A stretch of DNA of 64,000 bases. Origin: Nocardiopsis sp. YSL2 (GTDB lineage Bacteria; Actinomycetota; Actinomycetes; Streptosporangiales; Streptosporangiaceae). Of the stretch, positions 17,131 through 26,112 are shown piece by piece (position 1 is the first letter of the stretch; every line of letters begins with the position of its first letter). The notes under the pieces were generated by a model. That model was not told where the DNA came from and did no database searches. It saw only the letters and a list, made by a program, of their open reading frames with translations. The position numbers were made by a program, and so were the translations under genes. The stretch spans positions 2,170,001-2,234,000 of the forward strand of contig NZ_JAMOAO010000001.1 in NCBI RefSeq assembly GCF_030555055.1, read 5' to 3'.

Positions 17131-20100
17131 GTCGGCCCCGAGCCCGGTGACCAGGTTGAGGGCGTTCTTGGCGACCTCGAACGGGATGCCCTCCAGGGCC
17201 GCGCGCCGGGTGTTCGGAAGCGCGCGAACGGAGGGTTCGTCCCTGTCGCCGGGCGTACGCCGGCCGTCGTCGCCGCCAGGACGGGACCCGTCCTGGGCCG
17301 ACCGGTCGGGTGTGTCGGTGTCGGTGTCCCGGCGCGACTCACCGGAGTCGCCGCCCTGACGGGGGGCACCGCCGTCACCGTCCCGGTGCGGTCCACCGGG
17401 CTCGGCGTCCTGACGCGGGGCGGTGGTCCCGTCACTGGTACGCGGGGGCGCCGTGCCGTCCGCCGTCGCGTGGTACCGGAGCCGTCGCTTCGGTCCGGGA
17501 TGTCCACACGCTGCTGCGACCCGTCGGGAGCGGTGACCCGGACGTGGTCGTCCGTGATGCGCAGGTCGGGACGCCCGTCGCCGCCGTCGACCCGGACGCC
17601 GCCGCGGCCGTCCCGGATGCTGCTGCCCTGGCCGTCGGTCATCTCGGTCCGGCCCGAGGGCGTCCGCCGCCCGTCGACGTCGCCGGAGCGGAACGCGACC
17701 TCGTCGGCGTCCCTGAACGGACGTGCGAGGCGGTTCGGATCGCGCGACACGTTGATCTCGTGCTCCGGGTGTGTCCGGCCGCTCATGGAGTCGCCGTCCG
17801 CGCCCACGCGCCAGCCCGGCGGTACGCGACCGGCGTCCCCGGCCTGTTCACCCGGGCGGTAGGCGGGCCGCCCGCTGTCCGGGTCGGGCCCGCTCATGCT
17901 CGTGCGGTCGGCTCCGGCCTCGATGGTGCGGTCCCCGTTGCGAACCGTGCGCGCGCCGCCGTCCTCGTCGCGGTGCGGAACGTCGGCCTGGACCTCGTCG
18001 CCACTGGTCCGAACGGTGATCCCGTCCCCGGTCTCGACCCGGCCGCCCCGACCGTCCTGGCCGGCGTAGGGGCCATAGGGCTCCGTCGCGCTTCTGGTCG
18101 TTCCCGATCCCAGACCGGAGGAGGGACCGGTCCGGACGTCCGTCCTGGTCGAGCCGTCGCTGACGTACGTGTCGCCGGTCGTGGTGCCCGCCTGCACACC
18201 GTCGGGGCCGTGCGCCTCCACCCTCGACGGGGTGTCGGCTCCCTGGCCGCCGGGGGTGGAGGCGACACTGTGGTCCCCGGAGCGCATCCCGGTCGATCCG
18301 TCCGGGAGGCGGCTGATCTCCAGCGAGTCGCCGCGGCCGTCCGCGGGCGTGCGGACGGAGACCTCGCCGTCCGTCCCCGTGGTCACGGTCCACCCCTGGG
18401 CGGTCTCGACCCGCAGGGCCGGGGCCGGATACCCCGAAGGTCCCGGAGTCGAACCAGGGGTGAGCGTCACCCGCGTCCCGTCGGTCACCACGGAGGGCCG
18501 TCCGGTGGCGGGGTCCGGGCGCAGCGGCGGGTAGGGGCCCATGGGTCGGCCCTCGGTGTCGTAGACGCGGGTCATGCCGTCGTCGCCGCGGACCTGGACC
18601 GTGACGACCCCGTTCTCCGCGGCGATGCGCACGTCCGTGCCGTTGTCGGTCCGAACCTGGCCGGGTGAGGTCCTGGTGTCGCCGATCGTGACGTTGCCCT
18701 GGGCGTCCTGGGTGGCGCGAGGGGCGAGTGTGGCGTTGTTGGTTCGGAGTTCCGCGCTGCCGTCGCCGCGGACGATGGCGTCGGATCCGGCGCCGCGCGC
18801 CTGGCCGACTCCGTCACGCGACTGCCACAGGTCGACGCCCCGGGAGTCGTCGGACACGCGAACGGAGCCGGGCGAGGCCTCGACCCGCGTGCCGCCCGAA
18901 TCCACGGAGACGGTGTCCGTGCCCCGGTCGTAGGAGTGGGAGGTCCCGTCAGGGGTGTCGACTCGGTAGCCGTCGACCCCGATCTCCGTCGTCCTGCCGG
19001 TCACCGGATCGCTGACCCGGGTTCGGGGCGCCGAGGACGCCGAGCCGTCCGGGGCGGGCCTGGTGATCTCCGGACCCTGACCGTCGAAGCGGAGGTCGAC
19101 GGGACCGTCGCCGGTGTGGTTGATCCTGGTCTGGCCCGCATCGTCCACACGGGTGACGTAGAGGCCATCGCCGGTACGGATGGTGGGGCCGTCGTCGTTG
19201 TGAAGGGTGGGGCGGCCAGGGCCTCGGGTGGAGGAGGCGGGGCCGTCGGCTCCGTCCGGGGACGCCGGGAGGTTCCGGGACACGGTGACGTCACCGCCCC
19301 CGGTGGGCACGGTGACCTCGTTGTCCCGATAGGAGGCACCGGGTCGGCCTCCCGGCCCGGTCAGGTCGACCGAGCCCTCACCGTGTCGACCGGTCGTGGC
19401 CGACGACCCGTCCGGAGCGGTCACGCCGAAGCCGTCGTCGGTGCGTCGCACGGTGGAGCCGCCGACGTTCACACCGTCGCGGCTCACGTCCATCGTGAAG
19501 TCCCGGCCGCCTTCGCCGGAACCCGAGTAGCGGTAGTTGACCGTCCGCTCGCCGTCCGGGCCGCGCGTGGTGGAGTACTCGCCGCGGTCCGGGCCGAACT
19601 GCCGGGGCGTGCTGTGCCCGTCGCCCGGGCGCGCGGTGTCGGGACTCGACCCGTTCGACGGGTCCGCGGTGGTGGTGTCGTCGCCGGACCGGTGCTGCGC
19701 GGAGCCGTCAGGGGTCTGCGATCCCCGCTGGTCCGGACTCTGGTCAGGGCTGCGGTTCTGGTCGGAGTTCGGACCTCGGGAGGAGTCGGCCGTGTCGGGG
19801 GGCCCGGACTGGTTTCGGGGCGACCCGGCCGCGTCGAGGTCTCCCGGCTGGTTCAGCGGTCGGTTGCCGGCGCGGTGGATGTCTCCCACTCCCCCGGACG
19901 GAGCCGTCGGGGCGGGCTCCTCCCGGGTGGAATCGCCACCCTCACCGCGCGGACCGTCGGCGTCACGCGTACTCGGGGTGTCGCTGAACTCGGGCGTGGT
20001 CGAACCCTGCGGGCCGTCACCGGTCGCGGTGTCCGGTGAGCGCGACGCATCGCTGGACTGGGGGGTCGGGTCGCCCCCGTCGTTCGCGCCGCTCGGTGAT

Positions 20101-21563
20101 GCCGTGGTCTGTGGGCCGGAGGCATCGCTGAACTCGGGCGTGGTCGAACCCTGCGGGCCGTTACCCGCTCCGGATGGGGTCGGGGTCGAGGCGTCGCCGA
20201 AGTCCGGCGTCGGCTCCGAGGATCCGGAGGGCGTCCCGCTGCTGGAGTCGGGCGTGCCGGGATTGTCGGGCGTGCCACCGCTGTCGGGGCCACCGGCCGT
20301 GGCAGCGGATCCGCTCGTGCTGGGTGCCCCATTGCTGTCCGGGCCACCGCCGTCGGGCGTCGGCCCGCTGTCCGAACCACCGCCGTCAGGCACGGTCACC
20401 GGGTCGGCAGCACCACCGCCGGGATCCGCGACCGGGGTGGGCCCGGCCTTGACGGCACTGACAGTCGCGCCCGCGACGCTGGTGGCGAAGGCGGTCGCGA
20501 TCTCGTGGCCCCAGCCCTCCCCGCCGAACTCGCTGAGGCTCTTCCCGTCGACGATCATCTGCGTGCTGACGGACGCGGCGAAGCTCGCCGAGGTGTCCCG
20601 GGTCACGCTGTAGGCGATGTTCCCGGTCCGGGTGCTGGTGACGGCGTTGCGTGCGCGGTTGACCCGTCCCGCCGCGCTGGTGACCGTGCGGGCAGCGCCG
20701 GAGTTGCGGACCGCCGTGGCCGCGCTCGTCACCCGGCTGCCCACGCGTCCCGGCACCCGCGTGGCGGCGGCGCCCACGGCCCGGCTCGCCGCACGGCCGC
20801 CCCTGAGCAGCGCGCCGCCCGGGATCAGTGCCACGGCGTCCATGCCGAGGGTGAAGAGCGACTCCGGGTTGAAGCCGAGCTTGCCCTCCCGGTGCAGGGT
20901 GGCCGCGCTGATCGAAAGCGCCGCCAGGGCCAGGGCGATGCCCAGGCCGGGGATGAAGATGGCCGCGAGGCCCACGACCACCATGGCCACCGCGTAGATG
21001 AGCGGGTTCTCCTCCACCCACGTGACGACCGCGTCCAGCCAGCCCCACAGCTCGTTGGGGTTGCCCTGCTTCGCCTCGTCGAGGGCGTTCTTGCACTCCT
21101 CCGCCGCCACGTTCATGTCGCTCAGGACCGAGTCGAGCCTGCGGATGTGCGCGTCGCGGACGGGGTCGTCGCCGTCGACCTTCTCCTTCCAGGCCTCGGT
21201 GTCCTCCAGCGCGAGGTAGGCGTCCGACGCCTGCCTGGCGACGACCGCGCTCTCGCGCCTGGCCTGCTCCAGCGCCCCCATCCACTTGTCCAAGGCCTTG
21301 TAGCCGCCCTCGTAGGCGTCCTGGGCCTTGTCCAAGTGCTTGGGAAGCTCGTTCACGAGCTCCTTGAGCGCGGAGACGGTGTCGCCCTCGCCGAGCTTGT
21401 CGCCCTCCAGCCTCCGCATGTCGGTGGCCGCCTGGTCGGCCGCGTCGGCCAGCTTCTCGTAGAAGTCCTTCAGCGAGCGGACATCACCGACGGACCACGG
21501 GACGGGGTCCTCGGTACGGTCGAGGAGGTCCCACCTGAGGTAGTCGCGCGGTTGCTTCGCCAC
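17067..21563 (-). CDS. Giant repeat-rich putative type VII substrate or polymorphic-toxin-like protein (frameshifted near 17465-17490)
   Basis: 1498 residues as it stands. The order is: a helical N-terminal domain at about 20-180 (DVRSLKDFYEKLADAADQAA and further coiled-coil-like helices) resembling WXG/LXG-type secretion domains; a hydrophobic pair of segments at about 190-230 (LIYAVAMVVVGLAAIFIPG...LALAALSIS); a Gly-rich helical region; about 250 residues of Ser/Gly/Pro/Asp low complexity; then a long run of beta-type repeats (VTAPDGS, VDLTGPGG, TRVDDAG, TPDGTSHSYDRG style). After about 17480 the frame turns Arg/Pro-rich while the -1 frame carries good coding composition to 16597. GTG 21563 is chosen, with GTG 21614 as alternative. 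First gene of the minus-strand locus. Confidence 0.7.
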   Translation of the reverse strand: MAKQPRDYLRWDLLDRTEDPVPWSVGDVRSLKDFYEKLADAADQAATDMRRLEGDKLGEGDTVSALKELVNELPKHLDKAQDAYEGGYKALDKWMGALEQARRESAVVARQASDAYLALEDTEAWKEKVDGDDPVRDAHIRRLDSVLSDMNVAAEECKNALDEAKQGNPNELWGWLDAVVTWVEENPLIYAVAMVVVGLAAIFIPGLGIALALAALSISAATLHREGKLGFNPESLFTLGMDAVALIPGGALLRGGRAASRAVGAAATRVPGRVGSRVTSAATAVRNSGAARTVTSAAGRVNRARNAVTSTRTGNIAYSVTRDTSASFAASVSTQMIVDGKSLSEFGGEGWGHEIATAFATSVAGATVSAVKAGPTPVADPGGGAADPVTVPDGGGSDSGPTPDGGGPDSNGAPSTSGSAATAGGPDSGGTPDNPGTPDSSSGTPSGSSEPTPDFGDASTPTPSGAGNGPQGSTTPEFSDASGPQTTASPSGANDGGDPTPQSSDASRSPDTATGDGPQGSTTPEFSDTPSTRDADGPRGEGGDSTREEPAPTAPSGGVGDIHRAGNRPLNQPGDLDAAGSPRNQSGPPDTADSSRGPNSDQNRSPDQSPDQRGSQTPDGSAQHRSGDDTTTADPSNGSSPDTARPGDGHSTPRQFGPDRGEYSTTRGPDGERTVNYRYSGSGEGGRDFTMDVSRDGVNVGGSTVRRTDDGFGVTAPDGSSATTGRHGEGSVDLTGPGGRPGASYRDNEVTVPTGGGDVTVSRNLPASPDGADGPASSTRGPGRPTLHNDDGPTIRTGDGLYVTRVDDAGQTRINHTGDGPVDLRFDGQGPEITRPAPDGSASSAPRTRVSDPVTGRTTEIGVDGYRVDTPDGTSHSYDRGTDTVSVDSGGTRVEASPGSVRVSDDSRGVDLWQSRDGVGQARGAGSDAIVRGDGSAELRTNNATLAPRATQDAQGNVTIGDTRTSPGQVRTDNGTDVRIAAENGVVTVQVRGDDGMTRVYDTEGRPMGPYPPLRPDPATGRPSVVTDGTRVTLTPGSTPGPSGYPAPALRVETAQGWTVTTGTDGEVSVRTPADGRGDSLEISRLPDGSTGMRSGDHSVASTPGGQGADTPSRVEAHGPDGVQAGTTTGDTYVSDGSTRTDVRTGPSSGLGSGTTRSATEPYGPYAGQDGRGGRVETGDGITVRTSGDEVQADVPHRDEDGGARTVRNGDRTIEAGADRTSMSGPDPDSGRPAYRPGEQAGDAGRVPPGWRVGADGDSMSGRTHPEHEINVSRDPNRLARPFRDADEVAFRSGDVDGRRTPSGRTEMTDGQGSSIRDGRGGVRVDGGDGRPDLRITDDHVRVTAPDGSQQRVDIPDRSDGSGTTRRRTARRPRVPVTGPPPRVRTPSPVDRTGTVTAVPPVRAATPVSRAGTPTPTHPTGRPRTGPVLAATTAGVRPATGTNPPFARFRTPGARPWRASRSRSPRTPSTWSPGSGPTCSGSGPTSGSTRRTVSIRTS

Positions 21564-21685
21564 GTCCCGAGTGCTCGCTTTCCAGGTCCCGGATCGGCGC
21601 GGGGCAGGCGGCACACCGACGGTGCGGTCCGATCCGTGTGAGGGTTGTGCAGGGCCCGGGGCCTTGGGCGCCGTGCGAATCCGAC

Positions 21686-21713
21686 ATCATAGACTCCCAT
21701 GCCCGCGAGTGAA
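21686..21713 (-). promoter_or_regulatory. Candidate promoter of the type VII-like locus
   Basis: On the minus strand TTCACT (21708-21713) is followed after 16 nt by TATGAT (21686-21691), five of six matches to the -10 consensus. It lies in the 21564-21824 divergent intergenic region, about 120 nt before the chosen start of the giant gene. Confidence 0.4.
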
Positions 21714-21824
21714 CAGATGCTCCCGGAGCGCACTGGGTTCCCCCGAACCGGGAGGAGATTCGCGGCATCCTCCCCCCAGCGGCGCTCATAGGCGCAGACA
21801 CCCACCACCCACGGGAGAGAGCGA

Positions 21825-23375
21825 GTGACCCTGACAGCGGCGGCACGGTCCCTGACGCACCGGTCGGCGACCACGCGGGCGGCGAGGTCCGCCGCGGCAC
21901 GCGCCACCGGTGCGGTCCTCGCGACCGCGCTCGCGACCGCTCTCGTGGCGGGGTCCGCCGCTCCGGCCGGGGCCGACACCACTGGCACCGCCGGTACCGG
22001 CACCGGAGCAGGGACGGGGACAGGGACCGAGGACGCGCACAGCGGCTACGAGATCTGTCCGGAGGTCTACTACTACGTCGTCCCCGAGGGGTCTCCCGGG
22101 TTGGACGCCATCGCCGACCTGATCCTGGGCGACGCCGAGCGGGCCGACGAGATCTACGAGCTGAACGCCGGCCGCGCGCAGGCGGACGGCCAGGCCCTCG
22201 GCGAGGACCGCGTCGTCCTGCCGGAGTGGCGGCTGGTCGTGCCCTTCGACTCCGGGGGCGACGGCGTCTACACGGGCCGGGACCCCCTGTGCGTGGTCGC
22301 GGTCGACCAGGCCAACGCCCTGGGCGTCGCACCGCCGACCCCGCCGCCGCCACCGCCCGCCTACACCCCGCCGCCCGAAGAGGAGGAGTCCCCCGCCGAG
22401 GGCGAGACCGTCGACCTCGACGAGCAGCAGGAGCGGCCCAAGATCGACCCCAGGGTCCTCATCGCCGGAGCGGTCGTCCTCGTACTGCTGACCCTGCTCA
22501 CGCTGTTCTGGCAGCCGGTGTTCCGGGCGGTGGCGTGGCCGTTCCGCACGGTCGCCGCGATCCGGCGGAGCAGGCCCAGGAACCCGCGCGCGGTTCGTCC
22601 CGCCGTCGCCGCCCGCCGTCGCCGGGAGGCGACCCAGCGCATCGCCGACGATCCCGACGCGGTGCACCGCGCGGGCGGGGCGCACTCCGACCTGTTGGGC
22701 GCTCCCGCCGACGTGCCGGCGCGCCCCGTCGCGATCCTCACCACGCGCGACGAGACCACGGCGATCGTGCCGGTCGGCGCCACGCCCCCCGCCACGTCGT
22801 GGCGGGTCGTCAACACGACCACGTGGCGCTACGGGCGCGGTTCGGGCACCTCGGGGCCGGTCAACTTCGCCACCTCCACGCACACGATGGCCCGGCCCGT
22901 CGTCAGCGGTGTCCTGGTGTGCCTGGGCACGCTGGAGGACGGTCACACACTCGTGCACATCGACTTCACACGTGCGCGGGGCCTGCTGGCCGTCGGCGGC
23001 GAGCGCGGGCTCGCCTCCGACACCGTGCGGGTGATCGCCGACGCCCTGCACGCGCAGGGCCTGCCGATCCGGGTGCTGAAACCGGGTCAGCCACTGCACA
23101 CCCTGATCCCGACGGCGATGCCCGACCTGTCCGCCCCGGACCCGATCCACGGCGTCGAGCAGAGCCGGGAGCACCCGCTGGTGGTGGTCGTGCCGCGACC
23201 GCTGGGGACCGCCGACGAACACGTACTGGGCCACATCCCACCGAACACGCTGGTGGTGGGAGCGGGCGCATCCGACCTGGCGCGCTGGCAGTGGGAAGCG
23301 TGCGGGGACGGCACGGTGGACACCGGCGCCCTCGGCCTGCAGGTCATCGTGCGCGTCCCCGACCGCCGGTCCTGA
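21825..23375 (+). CDS. LysM-like membrane protein divergent from the secretion locus
   Basis: 516 residues from GTG 21825, preceded by GGGAGAGAG. An N-terminal export signal (basic, then VLATALATALVAGSAAPAGA) is followed by a Thr/Gly linker and a LysM-like fold at about 75-135 (YYYVVPEGSPGLDAIADLIL...LPEWRLVVP). A Pro/Glu linker leads to a membrane helix at about 205-228 (VLIAGAVVLVLLTLLTLFW), then a roughly 280-residue cytoplasmic domain of unknown fold. The topology fits a cell-wall-sensing or wall-anchoring component. Its place back-to-back with the giant substrate gene suggests membership of the secretion system; this is inferred. Confidence 0.75.
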   Translation: MTLTAAARSLTHRSATTRAARSAAARATGAVLATALATALVAGSAAPAGADTTGTAGTGTGAGTGTGTEDAHSGYEICPEVYYYVVPEGSPGLDAIADLILGDAERADEIYELNAGRAQADGQALGEDRVVLPEWRLVVPFDSGGDGVYTGRDPLCVVAVDQANALGVAPPTPPPPPPAYTPPPEEEESPAEGETVDLDEQQERPKIDPRVLIAGAVVLVLLTLLTLFWQPVFRAVAWPFRTVAAIRRSRPRNPRAVRPAVAARRRREATQRIADDPDAVHRAGGAHSDLLGAPADVPARPVAILTTRDETTAIVPVGATPPATSWRVVNTTTWRYGRGSGTSGPVNFATSTHTMARPVVSGVLVCLGTLEDGHTLVHIDFTRARGLLAVGGERGLASDTVRVIADALHAQGLPIRVLKPGQPLHTLIPTAMPDLSAPDPIHGVEQSREHPLVVVVPRPLGTADEHVLGHIPPNTLVVGAGASDLARWQWEACGDGTVDTGALGLQVIVRVPDRRS

Positions 23376-23427
23376 CGTCTGGAGGAACGGGCGCGAGGGG
23401 CCCGGGGTCTCGTGGGCGCGAGGGCAG

Positions 23428-23455
23428 CCCGGCCCAGGGCCTCGGCCGGGCCGGG
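23428..23455. terminator. Hairpin between convergent genes
   Basis: CCCGGCCC (23428-23435) pairs with GGGCCGGG (23448-23455) between the converging 3' ends of the LysM-like gene and the lipoprotein gene. No T-tract. It may terminate both transcripts. Confidence 0.4.
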
Positions 23456-23492
23456 GCCGGGAGCGGGTGTCTGTGGACGCGAGGGCGCCTGG

Positions 23493-25103
23493 TCAGCTCG
23501 CGCCGTCCGAAGGGGCCTCGGAGGGGTCCTCCGAGGGGTCGGAACCGCTCTCGTCGGTGTCGTCCTGCGGGGGCGGGCCGTACACGAAGCGCTGCCGGTC
23601 CCGCACGAGGACCGCGTGCCCGCTCTCGGTGACCGCCTCCACGTACGACGTGAGGTCGTCGCTCACCGTGTCCATGGTGAGGGCGTCCAGCACCAGCTGC
23701 TCGTCCTGCTCTTCGTGGGTGCGGATGTCGCCGTAGAACAGGCCGTCGTAGGCGAAGGCCAGGGAGATGGAGACGTCGTCGTCCTCCAGCCCCCACAGGA
23801 CCTCGCCCGTGGCCAGGTCCACCGCGATCGCCGTCGCCTCGCCACTGGCCTGGGGCAGCATCAGCGTGCCGGTGGCGGCGTCGTGCAGGCTACCGGTGAG
23901 ACCGGCCGGATCGAAGGGATGGCCGACCGGGTTGGTGCCCGGTTCCCGCAGGGTCCACAGCAGGTCGCCGCTGTCGGCGTCGTGGGCGGAGAGCGTCGAC
24001 GGGGACTCGGCCACGGCCCACCGCAGCAGGACGACCTGGTCGGAGTCGGCTGCGGTGCCGGAACCGGAGGCGGAGTCGGACTCGGACCGCGCACCGTCGT
24101 CCTCGCCGCCGTCCCCGTTCCCACCGCTACCGGAGCCGTCGGAGTCGTCAGCGCCGGTGTCGGCGTCGCCGGAGTCCTCGGAGCCGTCCTCGTCCGGATC
24201 CTCGGCCACGGGGTACACCCCGACCACCTGGGGCGCGGGCATGGGGCCGGAGTCCGAGAGCCCGAGGTCGTCGTCGTGACCGGAGACCGACCACAGCTCC
24301 TCGCCCGCGGAGTCGGAGTCGGAGTCCAGTGAACGGGCCTGGAGCCCGGGCCCGCCGTCGGAGAGCAGCAACAGATCCTCGCGGGCCGCGACGGGCACCC
24401 CGGTCCCGGAGGTGTCGTCCGCCGGGTCCGCGTCCTCGGAGCCCTCGTCGGAATCCGCGTCCCCGTCCTCGGAGGTGTCGTCCTCGGACTCGTCCTCAGA
24501 GGCGTCCTCGCCCGCGCCGTTGTCCGTGAACTCGTACTCCCACAGCGCGTCCCCGTCGGTGTCGAGCACGGTGTACGCGCCGAAGGGCTCGTCGAAGCTC
24601 CACTCGTCGGGGTAGCGCACCACGACACCGTCGAGGTAGGTGTCGCCCGTCTCCTCCGGTGACCACACCCGCTCACCGCGCGCGTCCAGGACGAAGGGGA
24701 CACCGTCGGTGTCGGCCATGAGCAGGACCCGCTCGCCGTCCCGGTCCTCGGCGAACCCGCGGAAGCGTGCCTCGCCCTCCCAGAGGGTGTCGCCGGTGGC
24801 GGCGTCGCTCAGCAGGTGGCGGTCCTCACCGTCGGAACTGATGAGGAAGGCCGCCTCGACGGGACTGATCCGCACGCCGAGGGGGTCGTCGAGCATGTCG
24901 GGAGCCCCGGCACCGTCTCCGTGCAGGTAGCGCAGGACCTCGCCCTCGATCCCCGGCGGCGGCTCACCCTCGAACTCGGTGGGAACGGGGGCCGGTTCGT
25001 CCTCCGGCTGGGGCTCCGGGGCCTCCGTCTCGCCGGTGCAACCGGCGACCAGCAGCACCACGAGGCCACAGGTGAACGCCTGGGGCACTCCTGGGCTGCG
25101 CAT
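23493..25103 (-). CDS. Lipoprotein with PQQ/beta-propeller-like repeats
   Basis: 536 residues from ATG 25103. A lipoprotein signal peptide (LVVLLVAGC, with Cys as the lipidated residue) is followed by acidic Pro/Glu linkers and a beta-rich body. The body has repeating 'G-x-x-L-W' blade endings (GDTLWEGEARF, GDALWEYEF, EELWSVSGHD, GDLLWTLREP, GEVLWGLEDD), the pattern of PQQ-like or quinoprotein beta-propellers. Two long Asp/Glu/Ser insertions interrupt the blades. Probably an extracellular binding or scaffold protein; no enzymatic motif was seen. Stand-alone, with a GGGGAG ribosome site 11 nt upstream. Confidence 0.75.
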   Translation of the reverse strand: MRSPGVPQAFTCGLVVLLVAGCTGETEAPEPQPEDEPAPVPTEFEGEPPPGIEGEVLRYLHGDGAGAPDMLDDPLGVRISPVEAAFLISSDGEDRHLLSDAATGDTLWEGEARFRGFAEDRDGERVLLMADTDGVPFVLDARGERVWSPEETGDTYLDGVVVRYPDEWSFDEPFGAYTVLDTDGDALWEYEFTDNGAGEDASEDESEDDTSEDGDADSDEGSEDADPADDTSGTGVPVAAREDLLLLSDGGPGLQARSLDSDSDSAGEELWSVSGHDDDLGLSDSGPMPAPQVVGVYPVAEDPDEDGSEDSGDADTGADDSDGSGSGGNGDGGEDDGARSESDSASGSGTAADSDQVVLLRWAVAESPSTLSAHDADSGDLLWTLREPGTNPVGHPFDPAGLTGSLHDAATGTLMLPQASGEATAIAVDLATGEVLWGLEDDDVSISLAFAYDGLFYGDIRTHEEQDEQLVLDALTMDTVSDDLTSYVEAVTESGHAVLVRDRQRFVYGPPPQDDTDESGSDPSEDPSEAPSDGAS

Positions 25104-25219
25104 GAACGGTGACTCCCCGCGAACGACGACGTTTACGGCAAATCCTAAGCGGCACGGTGAACGCGGGTACACACGTCCCACCACTCGTTACGCATGTGTA
25201 AACGTCGTTGCCCGCCGCG

Positions 25220-25840
25220 TCACGGCTCCACTTCGACCACCGTGGTGCCCTGGACCTGGTGTTCGGCCCGTCCGCCGGTGATCTCGGCCAGGCGGATCTC
25301 GAAGGCGGGAAGATCGGCTTCCGAGAGCGCGACCTCGATGCGGACCCGGTCCTCGTACGCGACCTCGCGCACGGTCACGTCGGAGCCGCGCAGATCGCTC
25401 TCCAACCGACCGCCCAGCACGTAGTCCGCGAAGACGTCCACGACGAGCAGCTCCCGGCGCTCCAGCACGCCGACCTCGTCGACGGCCGCGGAGACGGCGT
25501 TGCCGTAGGCGCGGATGAGTCCGCCGGCACCGAGCTTGACGCCACCGAAGTAGCGGGTGACCACCGCGACCGTGTCGGTCAGCCGACGGTGCCGCAGCAC
25601 CTCCAGCATGGGCACCCCGGCGGTCCCGCCGGGCTCGCCGTCGTCACTGGACCGCTGGACCCCTCCGTCGTCACCGAGGACGTAGGCGGTGCAGTTGTGG
25701 TTGGCGTTCCAGTGCTCCTTGCGGCGTTCGGCGATGAAGGCCCGCGCGGCCTCCTCGTCGCCCACCCGGGCCAGCGCGCAGATGAACCTGGAGCGCTTGA
25801 TCTCCAGCTCGTGCTCGCCGCCTCGTCTGATCGTTCGCAT
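25220..25840 (-). CDS. YigZ/IMPACT family protein
   Basis: 206 residues, the full family length. The N-terminal UPF0029/IMPACT domain shows KRSRFICALARVGDEEAARAFI, NANHNCTAYVLGDD, SSDDGEPGGTAGVPML and TRYFGGVKLGAGGLIRAYG, all hallmark motifs. The C-terminal DUF1949 ferredoxin-like domain follows. The eukaryotic relative regulates Gcn2 and translation; the bacterial role is unsettled. It starts 9 nt after a small upstream frame (25850-26017), possibly translationally coupled. Confidence 0.92.
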   Translation of the reverse strand: MRTIRRGGEHELEIKRSRFICALARVGDEEAARAFIAERRKEHWNANHNCTAYVLGDDGGVQRSSDDGEPGGTAGVPMLEVLRHRRLTDTVAVVTRYFGGVKLGAGGLIRAYGNAVSAAVDEVGVLERRELLVVDVFADYVLGGRLESDLRGSDVTVREVAYEDRVRIEVALSEADLPAFEIRLAEITGGRAEHQVQGTTVVEVEP

Positions 25841-25849
25841 GTCGCCTGT

Positions 25850-26017
25850 TCAGCAGGTGTCGTGGTCCCCGCCAGTGTCCCACCCCCGGTTCCACCGGTC
25901 GACGGCCTGTGTCGTTCGCCGCCAGCGGGCCGGGTGATCCTCCCCCGTCTCCGGGTCCGCCGGCAGCCGCACGGGGGCGCACAGCTCCTGCCCCACGAGG
26001 CCACCGATCGTCTTCAT
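25850..26017 (-). CDS. Small hypothetical protein preceding YigZ
   Basis: 55 residues (MKTIGGLVGQELCAPVRLPA...). Composition is natural for coding, with Trp, Asp and Thr and a charged helix around HPARWRRTTQAVDRW. It ends 9 nt before the YigZ ATG in the same orientation, which favours a real, coupled gene over chance. The ribosome site is weak (AGGTGGG, 13 nt upstream). No family recognised. Confidence 0.45.
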   Translation of the reverse strand: MKTIGGLVGQELCAPVRLPADPETGEDHPARWRRTTQAVDRWNRGWDTGGDHDTC

Positions 26018-26112
26018 GCGCAGGCGACCCACCTGAGAACGGCACCGACGCGGTGGCCGGTCGCCGCTCCGGGGCTCACCGTGCACGGGAGCGGACCGCC
26101 CACAATGGGGGC

